A stretch of DNA of 64,000 bases from Microbulbifer hainanensis (lineage in GTDB: Bacteria > Pseudomonadota > Gammaproteobacteria > Pseudomonadales > Cellvibrionaceae), in NCBI RefSeq assembly GCF_014904735.1, contig NZ_JACZCR010000027.1, positions 62,001-126,000 of the forward strand, in the 5' to 3' direction. The notes under the pieces are model-generated. The model was not told the origin of the DNA, ran no database searches, and worked only from the letters and a program-made list of their open reading frames with translations. Positions within the stretch are counted from its first letter, which is position 1, and each line of letters opens with the position of its first letter. The position numbers and the translations under genes were made by a program. Of this stretch, positions 28,356 through 37,522 are shown in pieces.

Positions 28356-29014
28356 TGAAGAGCTTGAATATCCATCGCACCTGGCTGATTGCCGTGGGGC
28401 TCCTGGCGGTTGCACTCTATGTGGGCATCCCTCGCGTGACCGCGACTGAGAAGCGCATGGCGAACGCTACTCAAGATTCACTGAAACCCGTTGTCAGCTT
28501 TGCGAATCTGGCCGATCAAAAGGGTCGTTCGGTCGCGCTCTTCACAGAAGCCGCGCGTGTAATGCAGAGTCCGAGATGTCTCAATTGTCATCCGGTCACC
28601 CGGACACCCACTCAGGGAGACAATCTGGAACCCCACCAACCGCCAATCGTGGCGAATGCGGAGGGGCAGGGGCCTCCAGGATTGGCCTGCTCTACCTGTC
28701 ACCAAACAGACAATGTTCGTACCTTCGGTGACCCTATTGCCAGCGTGCCCGGCCACCATCCCTGGGCGCTGGCCCCGCCATCGATGGCGTGGCAGGGATT
28801 ATCGGTGGGGGAGATCTGCGAGCAGCTGAAGGACAAGAAGCGCAACGGCAATCGAACTCTCGAGGAAATTCACAAGCACTTGGCTGAGGACGGACTGGTC
28901 GGCTGGGCATGGCATCCGGGCAAGGGGCGCAAACCTGCACCGGGTACCCAGCAACAATTCGGCGCGCTGATTCAGGCCTGGATTGAAACCGGTGCCCATT
29001 GTCCGGGTAATTGA
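28355..29014 (+). CDS. Periplasmic dihaem c-type cytochrome-like subunit of the molybdenum hydroxylase
   Basis: From the ATG at 28355, overlapping the iorB stop as TGATG and preceded by GGAGG, the protein has 219 residues. An N-terminal hydrophobic helix (about 8-28) is a signal or anchor. Two haem-binding motifs are present, CLNCH (Cys75, Cys78, His79) and CSTCH (Cys112, Cys115, His116). It is the likely electron acceptor of IorAB, linking substrate hydroxylation to the respiratory chain. Genes of this kind are often labelled isoquinoline 1-oxidoreductase subunit. Confidence 0.85.
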   Translation: MKSLNIHRTWLIAVGLLAVALYVGIPRVTATEKRMANATQDSLKPVVSFANLADQKGRSVALFTEAARVMQSPRCLNCHPVTRTPTQGDNLEPHQPPIVANAEGQGPPGLACSTCHQTDNVRTFGDPIASVPGHHPWALAPPSMAWQGLSVGEICEQLKDKKRNGNRTLEEIHKHLAEDGLVGWAWHPGKGRKPAPGTQQQFGALIQAWIETGAHCPGN

Positions 29015-29017
29015 CAT

Positions 29018-30157
29018 ATGCATTTGGTGAAAGGGCCCCGGTCACTCGTTGAGCACCGTCAGGCCACTTGGCTTGAGCTGTTTTTTGACCTGATTTTCGT
29101 TGCTTGCATCGGGGTAATTGCCCATGGTCTATCCCACAGCCACAATGGTCATGTGGCACTAAAGCAGCTCTGGGATTTTATGCTGCAGTTCTTTCCGCTC
29201 TGGTGGATTTGGGCCAGCCACACGCTCTATTCAAATCGGTTAGATACCTACCATCGCGTCCAGCGCATCCTGACACTTTTGATCATCTTCTTGCTGATTA
29301 ATCTATCGGCGATGTTCGGTGGTAATGTACTTGTGAACACGAGTCAATTCATACTCGTATATAGTGCCATTCGTTTAATCATTGCAAGCCTGTATGCGTG
29401 GTCTCTAGTCGGCGGTTGCAGCATGCAAAGGTATGCAGGAGGGATGTGCATAGCTACCTTGATTGGAGCAATAGTTTCCTGTTGCGCACTGGCTTTTTCA
29501 GATGGGGTGCGTTTTGTCATTTTCTATTCCGGCATAGTTTTGGAAATGCTCCTGGTGGCATTTGTCTCCAGGAATGTCCGGCTCACGCGCGAGGACAGGA
29601 AACACCTGGTTGAACGTATTGGCCTGATGAGCATGATTTTACTCGGGGAGACGATTATCAGCCTGGTTGCCAGCCTGCAAGATCGTGCCAGTGAATCCCA
29701 GAATATCATTGCCATGGTCTTTGGCTTCATTTTGATTGGCGCCATCTGGTGGATTTACTACGGGACCTTCTATTTGCTCGAAAGTGCTAAAGACATTCGT
29801 AGAGGAATAACCCTGCTCTATACACATGTGATCTTTGCAATGGGATTGGTGATACTTGCCAGCCTGATTGGTCTGACTATGCGCGATGAAATAGATTTGG
29901 AGAGTTTTAGAATGCTGGCATTATTCGGGGTTACATTCTTTTATGTCGGTAAGCAGATTAGCTATTTCAAAGCCTTGCCGCCACATCGAATAAATAACAT
30001 TGTATTGACGCTACTTTGCGTATTTATTACCGCGTGCTCAAGCTATCTTCCTAACCCTACGTTGGCGCTCATAGGTGTTACCTTCGCGATGCTTACGTAC
30101 GTTTGCCTGCATTACATTTGGACACTTCCCAAAGATGTGAGTGCCTATTTAGAATGA
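29018..30157 (+). CDS. LtrA-family membrane protein
   Basis: A 379-residue protein with about ten membrane helices. The family marks are the N-terminal ATWLELFFDLIFV and the later ERIGLMSMILLGE, each placing acidic residues within membrane segments. LtrA was named for low-temperature growth in Listeria, but its biochemical role is unknown; the acidic membrane motifs suggest transport. The start lies three bases after the cytochrome-like gene, so it is the last gene of the ior operon, an unusual setting that hints at uptake or export of the hydroxylase substrate or product. Base composition is more AT-rich than in iorAB. Confidence 0.85.
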   Translation: MHLVKGPRSLVEHRQATWLELFFDLIFVACIGVIAHGLSHSHNGHVALKQLWDFMLQFFPLWWIWASHTLYSNRLDTYHRVQRILTLLIIFLLINLSAMFGGNVLVNTSQFILVYSAIRLIIASLYAWSLVGGCSMQRYAGGMCIATLIGAIVSCCALAFSDGVRFVIFYSGIVLEMLLVAFVSRNVRLTREDRKHLVERIGLMSMILLGETIISLVASLQDRASESQNIIAMVFGFILIGAIWWIYYGTFYLLESAKDIRRGITLLYTHVIFAMGLVILASLIGLTMRDEIDLESFRMLALFGVTFFYVGKQISYFKALPPHRINNIVLTLLCVFITACSSYLPNPTLALIGVTFAMLTYVCLHYIWTLPKDVSAYLE

Positions 30158-30364
30158 AATGAAAAGATTCTCTTGGTGAACTTGAATAGAGCGTGAAATT
30201 AATGCCCCCGCCTTGTTTCAGGGTATTTATGAAGATGGCTTGACCGTGCTGAAAGGCTCTTTCAGTTATAAGACAGGGTAAGCATAGTGATTGCCAGCGG
30301 GCTGAGAAAATCTCATCGCTGTTGAACCAGACAGGTGTTGGATCTACTAGAAAGAGAAATTGAT

Positions 30365-30778
30365 ATGAGTGAAAAATATACAGGGCAGTGTGCTTGCGGA
30401 AAAGTGAAGTTTGAATTCAATAGCGATCCCTCCTTTATTGCTTGCTGTCACTGTTTAGACTGCAAAAAGGCTTCTGGCGGGGAAATGGCTACATTTTTGA
30501 GTGTGCCGGAGGACGATTTCCAAATGTTAAGCGGCCGCCCGAAGTCCTTTCATTATACTGCAGACACCGGAAAAGGACTCGATCGGAATTTTTGTCCCGA
30601 GTGCGGATCCAGATTGTTTACCAGTAATTTGGAAGGATTTCCCGGCAATATCCTTGTCACCATTGGCAGTCTGGACCGACCGGAACTGATCGAACCAAAG
30701 CTGGAGATGTTTACCAAGCGCCGTTTACAGTGGGCGAAAAAGCTTGATGTTCCGCAATTTGAGGCTATGCCCAGTTAA
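30365..30778 (+). CDS. GFA / CENP-V domain zinc protein
   Basis: From the ATG at 30365 (a longer frame from 30335 has no good support) the protein has 137 residues. Zinc ligands of the GFA fold are seen as CACG (Cys9, Cys11), CCHCLDC (Cys28-Cys33) and FCPECGS (Cys77, Cys80). GFA proteins were named for glutathione-dependent formaldehyde activation, though most members have other or unknown roles such as glutathione S-transfer. It stands alone with about 200 bases on either side. A functional link to frmA-fghA earlier in the window is possible but not shown. Confidence 0.85.
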   Translation: MSEKYTGQCACGKVKFEFNSDPSFIACCHCLDCKKASGGEMATFLSVPEDDFQMLSGRPKSFHYTADTGKGLDRNFCPECGSRLFTSNLEGFPGNILVTIGSLDRPELIEPKLEMFTKRRLQWAKKLDVPQFEAMPS

Positions 30779-31004
30779 TTCTGTATCATCAAGTAGGACG
30801 CTCTTATATTGAACCGTTCTATTTTGACTCAAGGTGGGTATTGAAAGGAGAGCCGAGTTCACATCCGGTGAACTCGGCATCGGTGAATATCTGCATAACT
30901 TGATGAAAGGCAATTTACTTTCCGTGGCTAGCTCCTGCGATACGCTTGAGCTGATTGTATTGCACGTACGTCACAGCCTCAGGCTTGAAACTACCCTAGC
31001 TATC

Positions 31005-32018
31005 TTAAACCGATATTGGTAACGGCGCGTTAGGATCGACCAAGCCAGCGTTGCGGAGATCTCGCCAGAAGTCTGCGGGTACCACTTCCTCTAGTGCCGC
31101 GCGGTCTTCCGATATTCGGCTGGGTTTACTGGCGCCGGGTATTACCGCAGCCACTGCCGGATTGGCAAGTGCGAACTGGAGTCCTGCCGCTTTCATGCTG
31201 ATACCGTGGCGGTCTGCGATGGCCTTAATTCGAGCAACCTTGTCGAGAATTTCTGGCGTGGCCGGTGCGTACTCGAAGTTCGGACCACCCACCAGTGCCC
31301 CGGAACTGTATGGCCCGCCGGCCACGATGCCCAGCCCGCGCTCCGTTACCTTCGGCATTACGCGCTGCAACGCACGTGAATGATCCAGCAGGGTGTAGCG
31401 GCCGGCGAGCAGGAAGCCGTCGGGGCGCGGTTCTTCCAGGTCGAGTAGCAGTTCGATTGGCTCGACACGGTTCACGCCCAGGCCCCAGGCCTGGATCACC
31501 CCGTCGTCGCGCAACTTATCAAGCGCCTTGAATGCACCTTTGCGAGCGCTCTCGAACACGTCCAGCCATTCATCGCCGTAGAAATCCTGGGCGACGTCGT
31601 GCACCCAGACGATCTCAATATGATCGGTCTTAAGGCGCTTCAAGCTGTCCTCAATGGAGCGCAGGGTGGCATCGTGTGAATAGTCGTTGACGATCTTGTT
31701 CGGGCGTCCGTACTTGAACACGTCGCCTTTTTCGCCGAGATCTCGACTGCTGATGTCTTCGACTTCATCCAGAATCAGGCGGCCGACCTTGGTACTGATG
31801 ACGTATTCGTCGCGTGGATGCCCGGCCAGTGCTTCGCCCATGCGGATCTCCGCAAGGCCGGCGCCGTAGAAGGGCGCATTGTCGAAGTAGCGGATGCCGT
31901 CGTTCCATGCAGCTTCTACCGTGGCCCGGGCTTCCTCTTCTGGAATATTCCGGAACATGTTGCCAAGAGGCGCGGTGCCGAAACCAAGCTTGCCAGGAAG
32001 TAGGTCTTTCAATTTCAT
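31005..32018 (-). CDS. Aldo/keto reductase
   Basis: The protein has 337 residues from the ATG at 32018, with GGAG seven bases upstream; an in-frame start at 32069 adds residues not typical of the family. It forms a TIM barrel with the AKR tetrad: Asp in RYFDNAPFYG, the Tyr of FYGAG, Lys in ISTKVGRL and His in WVHDV. The closest known groups are D-threo-aldose 1-dehydrogenase and fucose dehydrogenase-like reductases. It would use NAD(P)H to reduce a carbonyl, or oxidise a sugar at C1. A decayed Old Yellow Enzyme gene lies immediately upstream on the same strand, so the two were once probably one operon. Confidence 0.87.
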   Translation of the reverse strand: MKLKDLLPGKLGFGTAPLGNMFRNIPEEEARATVEAAWNDGIRYFDNAPFYGAGLAEIRMGEALAGHPRDEYVISTKVGRLILDEVEDISSRDLGEKGDVFKYGRPNKIVNDYSHDATLRSIEDSLKRLKTDHIEIVWVHDVAQDFYGDEWLDVFESARKGAFKALDKLRDDGVIQAWGLGVNRVEPIELLLDLEEPRPDGFLLAGRYTLLDHSRALQRVMPKVTERGLGIVAGGPYSSGALVGGPNFEYAPATPEILDKVARIKAIADRHGISMKAAGLQFALANPAVAAVIPGASKPSRISEDRAALEEVVPADFWRDLRNAGLVDPNAPLPISV

Positions 32019-32080
32019 GTTTGGACTCCGATTGTTGACGGTACGTGACGTAGGGATAGGGTCTGTCATGTGGTCTGAGT

Positions 32081-32481
32081 CTATGGGCGGGCGAGTTCAG
32101 TGTAGCCTTCCGCCCCGCCACCGAAGTAGGAAGATTCCGGAGCCTCAAATAGAGGCGCATTCGCACGCAGACGCTCTGCTAAGTCCGGATTGCCGATAAA
32201 GAGCTTACCGAAGGTGATCATATCGGCATAGCCGGAAGACGTCGCGTCGATGGACCTCTGGCGATTGTAGCCATTGTTGGCAATGTACGGGCCGCCGAAT
32301 ACTGCACGCAGTGCTCCAGCATCGATAGTTTCGTTGTTGTTGCGCCGTGGAGCTGTCCTTCGACGACATGTAAATATGCTAGTCCCATCTCGCCGAGGCG
32401 GCGGGCCAAGTAGCTATGGGTCTCTAACGGCGTGGTATCCGGTGGCGTGTCACCAATCGCCTTGAAAAATGGGGAAAATCG
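32081..32481 (-). pseudogene. Old Yellow Enzyme (alkene reductase, NemA-like) remnant
   Basis: Only the C-terminal third survives. In one frame the minus strand gives RFSPFFKAIGD and ARRLGEMGLAYLHVVEG; after a frameshift near 32330-32345 it continues as ALRAVFGGPYIANNGY, DMITFGKLFIGNPDLAERL and YFGGGAEGYT to a stop at 32081-32083. This is the usual end of NADH:flavin oxidoreductases of the NemA type. The N-terminal two thirds, including the FMN-binding start, are missing, and a stop codon precedes the surviving part. The gene cannot make a working enzyme. Confidence 0.8.
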
Positions 32482-32684
32482 CTAATGCCGAAGTAAGATA
32501 TTGGAAAATGTCTGAATCGGTCTATTAAACCAAAGTCTGCTACGGCTATTGCCGCCGCGGTTATAGCTGACTGCAGGTTCACACGTCGGTTTGGCAAGTG
32601 GGCCGTTGCAGTGCTGTGCCATCGGGAAACAATCGTTATTGAGCAACCTTAAAATCCAGCATGTTACTGCACCTGGAGATACGA

Positions 32685-35072
32685 ATGTTGCGTCGAAATA
32701 CTTGGCTGGCGGTCTGCATATTTGGTTTGGTCGCCGCGACCGTTTACGGCTGTGGTAAGGAAAATAGTTCCGCGGACGTCTCTACGGCGAACCACCTGCG
32801 CAGCAATTCGGTGGAGGGGAGGGGGCACGAACGCCCTGTTTTCGTCAATTACCAGGAGAGCGGGGATCTCGATGCGCTTAAAAAGCGCGGCGTCATTCGC
32901 TTTGTCACTTACGCTTATTCACTTGATGACCAGTTGCCACGCGCGGCTATCGTTACCCAACGCCATCGGGAACTGGCTGACGAATTTGCCCGTAGGATTG
33001 GGCTGAGGGCCGTATGGATACAGGCAAAGACTCCGGCACATGCGGTCGAACTACTCCGTCTTGGTCAGGCCGATGTCCTCCCGGACAATTTTACTGACAC
33101 CCCGCAGCGTCGCGAATTGATCGACGTCACTGAGCCGCTATTTCACAGCCATCAGGTACTGGTGACTTCGCGGGGCGGCCCAGATATCAGCGCACCAGAG
33201 AAACTGCGCAATATCACACTGTTGGCCATCAGCCAAAGCACTTTCATGGACACTGCGCGAAAGTTGGTGGCGGACTATCCTCATGCAAATCTAACGGTCA
33301 AAGAAATCAATCTCAGAGACAGCCCTGACCGGTTGATAGACATGTTGAACAAGTATCCAAACTCAGCGTCTATTTTGGATAGTAATATTGTGGAGGGTAT
33401 TCGCCAGTATCGGAATGACATCAGGCAAGGAGCTGAAGTCAGTGGTGAAGAGAATATTGTCTGGGCGATACGCAAAAATTCTCCTAAATTGCACCTCCGG
33501 CTCAATAATTTTCTGACGAGGACACTGGTCGTGGAGAGTGGTAGGCGCAGGTCCGACTGGAGTGCGATAAAGAAATCGAGAGTGTTAAGACTGCTTACCC
33601 ATAACACTGCGACCAGCTACTTTCTCTGGAAAGGCATACTGATGGGATTCGATTATGACCTGGCGAAAATCTTCGCCGAAAAGCATGGCTTGCAATTACA
33701 GGTTATAGTCGTGCCCTACACAGAGGACCTAATTCAATGGCTCAAGGAAGGGCGCGGTGATATCGCCGGATCCTCAACAACCATTACCAAAGAGAGAATC
33801 AATCAGGGTGTGGTTTTCAGCACGCCTTATCTGGAAATGCCGGCGCAAGTCCTGAGTAACAAAAGTCGCCCACCGATAGAGACTTTGCAGGATCTGGGGG
33901 GGAGAACTCTGACTGTACGCTTTAGTTCGAGTTTCGTTGAGGTTGGGCAGATTCTCCGGGATCATGGAATCGACGTTAAAATCGAAGTTGCACCTGTATC
34001 CTTTGGCCAGTTGGTGAATATGGTGGCCGACGGCGAAATTGATGCTACTGTCGGTGATGCTCACGCGGTCGAAATTGAGTCTTCACTGCGATCAGAATTA
34101 TTACCGGGTATCTTGCTTACTGAACCGCGGCCTCAGGGTTGGATGGCGCTGCCACAAAACAAGGAGCTGCTGCAGAAAATTGATGAATTTTTACTGGGTT
34201 TTCTCAAGACCGATGAATATCAGCGAAAGATCGCCGCATATTTCAAACCCAGCGGACGTTATACGCAAAGGGTTGAAGCGCGAATAGTCGCAGGTAAAGA
34301 CCTTTCGCCTTATGATGTACTCGTTAAAAACTCTGCCGAAAAACACGAATTCGACTGGCGGCTCGTTGTGGCGCAGATGTGGCAGGAGAGCAATTTCAAC
34401 CCCAAGGCTGTCTCTCCAGTGGGAGCGCAGGGGCTGTTACAGGTTATGCCCCGTACTGCCGAGGATATGGGAATTCCCCCTCCGTTGTTCGAGCCGGATC
34501 GCGGGATCCAGGCTGGAGTCAAGTATCTGGATTGGGTGCGCAGCCGCTTCGATCCAAACCTAGCCCTAGATGACAGACTGTGGTTTTCCTTAGCCTCCTA
34601 TAATGCAGGGTACGGACATTTGCTAGACGCACAGCGGCTCGCCCAGCAACTTGGACTGAATCCGAATGTCTGGTTTAACAATGTCGAAAAGGCGATGCTC
34701 AAGTTATCCGAGCCGCGCTATTTCAATGAAGCCCGGTACGGTTACGTGCGCGGCGCGGAACCGGTGCTATATGTGCGTAATATCAGTCGGCTGTACAAAG
34801 CGTATACCGATGTTGCTTCCGGAGAAATTGGTCGCATCCAAGAGTGGCCTGGGGTTCCAATCAGCAGGCCTAGAGCGGTGGCAGAGTCATGTCAATTTAG
34901 CTGTAGGACGACACCAGCCTGTCTGGCGCATTCACAGACTATAACGGGAAAGTGGTCGCGACCACCAGTATTAGTCTGCCGTTCGCAATCAGTGACTAGA
35001 GGTTCATGTCCAGAACACTGGCTATCGCCGCCTTATTCACCATTGCCTGTGCATGCAGTGCCTGGTCCGTGA
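32685..35072 (+). CDS. MltF-like lytic transglycosylase with two solute-binding domains, lipoprotein
   Basis: From the ATG at 32685, preceded by GGAG, the protein has 795 residues. A lipobox ends at Cys23 (TVYGC), predicting an outer-membrane lipoprotein. Two SBP_bac_3-like domains follow (about 60-285 and 300-540), then an SLT domain (about 547-715) with catalytic Glu568 in MWQESNF, GAQGLLQVMP and SYNAGYGH. MltF cleaves peptidoglycan glycan strands by 1,6-anhydro formation, and its binding domain senses muropeptides. Ordinary MltF has one binding domain and about 520 residues, so this is an enlarged variant. The last 75 residues are Ser/Pro/Cys-rich and unlike the family, possibly after a frameshift near 34860. 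Confidence 0.85.
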   Translation: MLRRNTWLAVCIFGLVAATVYGCGKENSSADVSTANHLRSNSVEGRGHERPVFVNYQESGDLDALKKRGVIRFVTYAYSLDDQLPRAAIVTQRHRELADEFARRIGLRAVWIQAKTPAHAVELLRLGQADVLPDNFTDTPQRRELIDVTEPLFHSHQVLVTSRGGPDISAPEKLRNITLLAISQSTFMDTARKLVADYPHANLTVKEINLRDSPDRLIDMLNKYPNSASILDSNIVEGIRQYRNDIRQGAEVSGEENIVWAIRKNSPKLHLRLNNFLTRTLVVESGRRRSDWSAIKKSRVLRLLTHNTATSYFLWKGILMGFDYDLAKIFAEKHGLQLQVIVVPYTEDLIQWLKEGRGDIAGSSTTITKERINQGVVFSTPYLEMPAQVLSNKSRPPIETLQDLGGRTLTVRFSSSFVEVGQILRDHGIDVKIEVAPVSFGQLVNMVADGEIDATVGDAHAVEIESSLRSELLPGILLTEPRPQGWMALPQNKELLQKIDEFLLGFLKTDEYQRKIAAYFKPSGRYTQRVEARIVAGKDLSPYDVLVKNSAEKHEFDWRLVVAQMWQESNFNPKAVSPVGAQGLLQVMPRTAEDMGIPPPLFEPDRGIQAGVKYLDWVRSRFDPNLALDDRLWFSLASYNAGYGHLLDAQRLAQQLGLNPNVWFNNVEKAMLKLSEPRYFNEARYGYVRGAEPVLYVRNISRLYKAYTDVASGEIGRIQEWPGVPISRPRAVAESCQFSCRTTPACLAHSQTITGKWSRPPVLVCRSQSVTRGSCPEHWLSPPYSPLPVHAVPGP

Positions 35073-35508
35073 GGGACAAGGGCGGTGTCCGAGAAATTCA
35101 ATAAAATCCGCGTATTGAGCTATTGAGATATCAAAGGTCCCCAATACGTCTATATGGTAGCGTGCGCGATTTCGTGAATCGCCAACGTCGATTCCAAAGT
35201 TTACCCACTAAGGGGGGCGATCCGCCTTTCTATTGCACTTGTCGAAATTTGACAAATTTTTGACCTTCTTTTCACTAATCCTTGATGCCGCCTGCAGCAA
35301 GCTCAGCTCATGAATCTGGATTTTACACAACGTGTGTAGTTCTGAAGGGCTGAGTATCCCATTGCGTTCACGGAAGTAGAGGATTTTGGATTTTGCTTTG
35401 CCAATGGGTGGTGCCGATTGCCATTAGGTGACATATAAATCCAATAGATCCAAAAGGTGGTCGCGGGGTACTTGCTTTCATAAGTAGAAGAAGCAAGGCG
35501 TTAAATTT
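35073..35508. other. Intergenic region before the PAP2 gene
   Basis: About 435 bases with no gene I can support. The minus strand has an open frame of roughly 70 codons (35208-35423) without ATG. TTTTCAC occurs at 35269-35275; the same heptamer is found upstream of both ArnT-type genes. The PAP2 promoter should lie in the AT-rich right half. Confidence 0.45.
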
Positions 35509-36057
35509 ATGCGGACAAAAACCTATTGGTACGCAGTTCTTCTTTGCGTGGCGATACCAATTCCCTCAGAACCTGCCTTTGCAAAAGGTGAGAGTAGCGG
35601 CGAAAAGCTGGGAGACCTTCTTCAGATGATGATCCCGGCCACAGCTTACTCGATGACTTACTTCAACCGAGACCCGGAAGGGAGGAACCAGTTTTATAAG
35701 TCCCTTGCGACGAACCTCGGTATTACGTATTCACTGAAATACGCGATCAATAAACCCCGACCGGAAAACAATGGAGACTATTCGTTTCCATCGGGACATA
35801 CGTCCTCGGCCTTCCAGGGTGCAGCCTTCATTCACAAACGATATGGATTAACCGAAGCCATTCCGGCCTATCTGGCGGCTACTTATGTTGCCTATAGCCG
35901 GGTTAAAGCGAAAAAGCACGACGTAGTTGATGTAACAGCTGGCGCCGCGGTTGGTATTTTCAGCGCCTTCCACTTCACGACACCGAGGGGAGGCGTAGAA
36001 ATTACTCCTCTTGTCGGTAGAGACTTTGCGGGAGTCAGTGCCTCCTATTCCTGGTAG
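35509..36057 (+). CDS. Periplasmic PAP2-family phosphatase
   Basis: This 182-residue protein starts with a signal peptide (cut near PAFA, residue 25). The three acid-phosphatase motifs are complete: KYAINKPRP, PSGHTSS and SRVKAKKHDVVD. No strong membrane helices follow, so it is a soluble or peripheral periplasmic enzyme. PAP2 enzymes of this size remove phosphate from lipid pyrophosphates such as undecaprenyl pyrophosphate, from lipid A, or from nucleotides. Its place before a DUF368 transporter and the arn-type genes favours undecaprenyl-pyrophosphate or lipid A as substrate, by inference. Confidence 0.85.
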   Translation: MRTKTYWYAVLLCVAIPIPSEPAFAKGESSGEKLGDLLQMMIPATAYSMTYFNRDPEGRNQFYKSLATNLGITYSLKYAINKPRPENNGDYSFPSGHTSSAFQGAAFIHKRYGLTEAIPAYLAATYVAYSRVKAKKHDVVDVTAGAAVGIFSAFHFTTPRGGVEITPLVGRDFAGVSASYSW

Positions 36058-36229
36058 TGGTAACCTATTGCGGACGGACTAAGGCCGTTTGACGTCAAAG
36101 TTTCTGAGATTGGTAGTCACCGCGATCGTGTGCGCCACCAATTTTGACAGCGGTCGCTTCTAACTGTCTATGATACAAGGGATAATTCGCTGAAGAGTAC
36201 AGCGATGCTAAGTGATTAGGGTGATTCTT

Positions 36230-37135
36230 ATGGGGCGTTACTTTGGCGTGGTTTTGCGCGGGGCTGCGATGGGGGCGGCTGATGTGGTTCCTGGAGTCTC
36301 TGGCGGTACCATCGCATTTATCACGGGGATTTATGATGAGCTGATCGATAGCATCAAGGCCATTAATATTTCTGCCGTAGGTACTTTGTTTAAGGAAGGG
36401 CCTCGCGCATTTTGGCAGCATATAAATGGCAACTTTCTGATCAGTCTCCTCACAGGTATCGCTCTAAGTGTCCTTTCTCTGGCACATGGAATTTCATACG
36501 TCCTTGAACATTACCCTACACAGACGTCAGCGTTTTTCTTTGGACTGGTGGCGGCTTCCAGCTGGCTTGTATACCGGCAAATGCCGAAACGAAGCCTGAA
36601 AATATTTTGGCTTGTTTTAGGGGTGGTCTGTGCGATCGGCATTGGAGAAATAAGACCAGTGCACATAGAGGTTACACCGCTCACGGTCTTTTTTTCCGGG
36701 TTCCTTGCTATCTGCGCGATGATCCTGCCGGGAATATCAGGGAGCTTTATCCTGCTATTGCTTGGCATGTATCAGCCGATTCTAGCAGCAGTGAAATCAG
36801 CGAATTTTCTCACTGCGGCAATTTTCGCCGCAGGTTGCGGCACTGGCCTGTTAGTCTTTGTGCGTCTTCTGTCACTGCTGCTGCATCGATATCGTGAATC
36901 CATTTTATCTTGGCTAATAGGCATTCTGGTAGGTTCCCTCTCTATCATTTGGCCTTGGAAGCAATCGATAGGGGATAAGATAGGCAACCTCAGGATGCAG
37001 AACGTACTGCCTTGGGACAATGCGTCAGACTCTGTATTTCAGATCGCAATATGTGTGACATTGGCGCTGGCTAGTGTGATTTTAGTTCTGGTGCTGGAAA
37101 GTCTCAGCGACAAAAAAGTTAATACATCACTATAG
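36230..37135 (+). CDS. popT: DUF368 family undecaprenyl-phosphate transporter (PopT-type)
   Basis: A polytopic protein of 301 residues from the ATG at 36230, which gives the family's usual start GRYFGVVLRGAAMGAADVVPG; GTG codons at 36212 and 36221 are alternatives. Eight or nine membrane helices are seen. The inverted-repeat motifs MGAADVVPGVSGGTIAF and AMILPGISGSFILLLLG mark the two halves of the DUF368 fold. DUF368 proteins return undecaprenyl phosphate from the periplasmic to the cytoplasmic face of the inner membrane. Recycling that carrier would support the arn pathway, which releases it on the outside. A 148-base decayed copy of part of this gene lies at 40557-40704. Confidence 0.88.
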   Translation: MGRYFGVVLRGAAMGAADVVPGVSGGTIAFITGIYDELIDSIKAINISAVGTLFKEGPRAFWQHINGNFLISLLTGIALSVLSLAHGISYVLEHYPTQTSAFFFGLVAASSWLVYRQMPKRSLKIFWLVLGVVCAIGIGEIRPVHIEVTPLTVFFSGFLAICAMILPGISGSFILLLLGMYQPILAAVKSANFLTAAIFAAGCGTGLLVFVRLLSLLLHRYRESILSWLIGILVGSLSIIWPWKQSIGDKIGNLRMQNVLPWDNASDSVFQIAICVTLALASVILVLVLESLSDKKVNTSL

Positions 37136-37522
37136 CTAGAAAGAATAGCAATATTTCTCAATCAATGGATTCGCGGCTCTCAGGGTGTTTTATATACACT
37201 TGTGTAGCCGCATTAACCTCAATCGATTAGGGCTTGAAAAGCCTTTAACACAATTGCCAGAGATATAGGTAAGGTCGATACCTTCTCCCCATATACAATA
37301 TTTCCTGGGCTGTTATAAATTCCCTCAAATCTCTATTAGCCATTTGTGAAACATAGGGTATATGTCTCCGATATCCAGCCATTTAGTTTCAATTTTCACG
37401 AAATTTTTACAGAGTATTTACAAAATATTGAAGCCCCCAGAGGATAATGATCTATGTGAGAATAATGGCGGATTCCGTTGAAGTATTCATTGTAATCCTA
37501 AGAGCATTGAAGTGGCTAAACC
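37136..37522. other. AT-rich intergenic region before the ArnT paralogue
   Basis: About 390 bases without a gene. It is much richer in A and T than the surrounding coding DNA and should hold the promoter of the ArnT-like gene. TTTTCAC occurs at 37393-37399. I see no terminator hairpin for popT. Confidence 0.45.

Noticed and set aside
34860-35072. C-terminal 70 residues of the MltF-like protein as a real extra domain
   Set aside because: The composition (Ser, Pro, Cys, Arg) looks like non-coding sequence read through, so I did not treat it as a domain.
35208-35423. A minus-strand open frame of about 70 codons with protein-like text
   Set aside because: It has no ATG, no clear ribosome site and no family I recognise.
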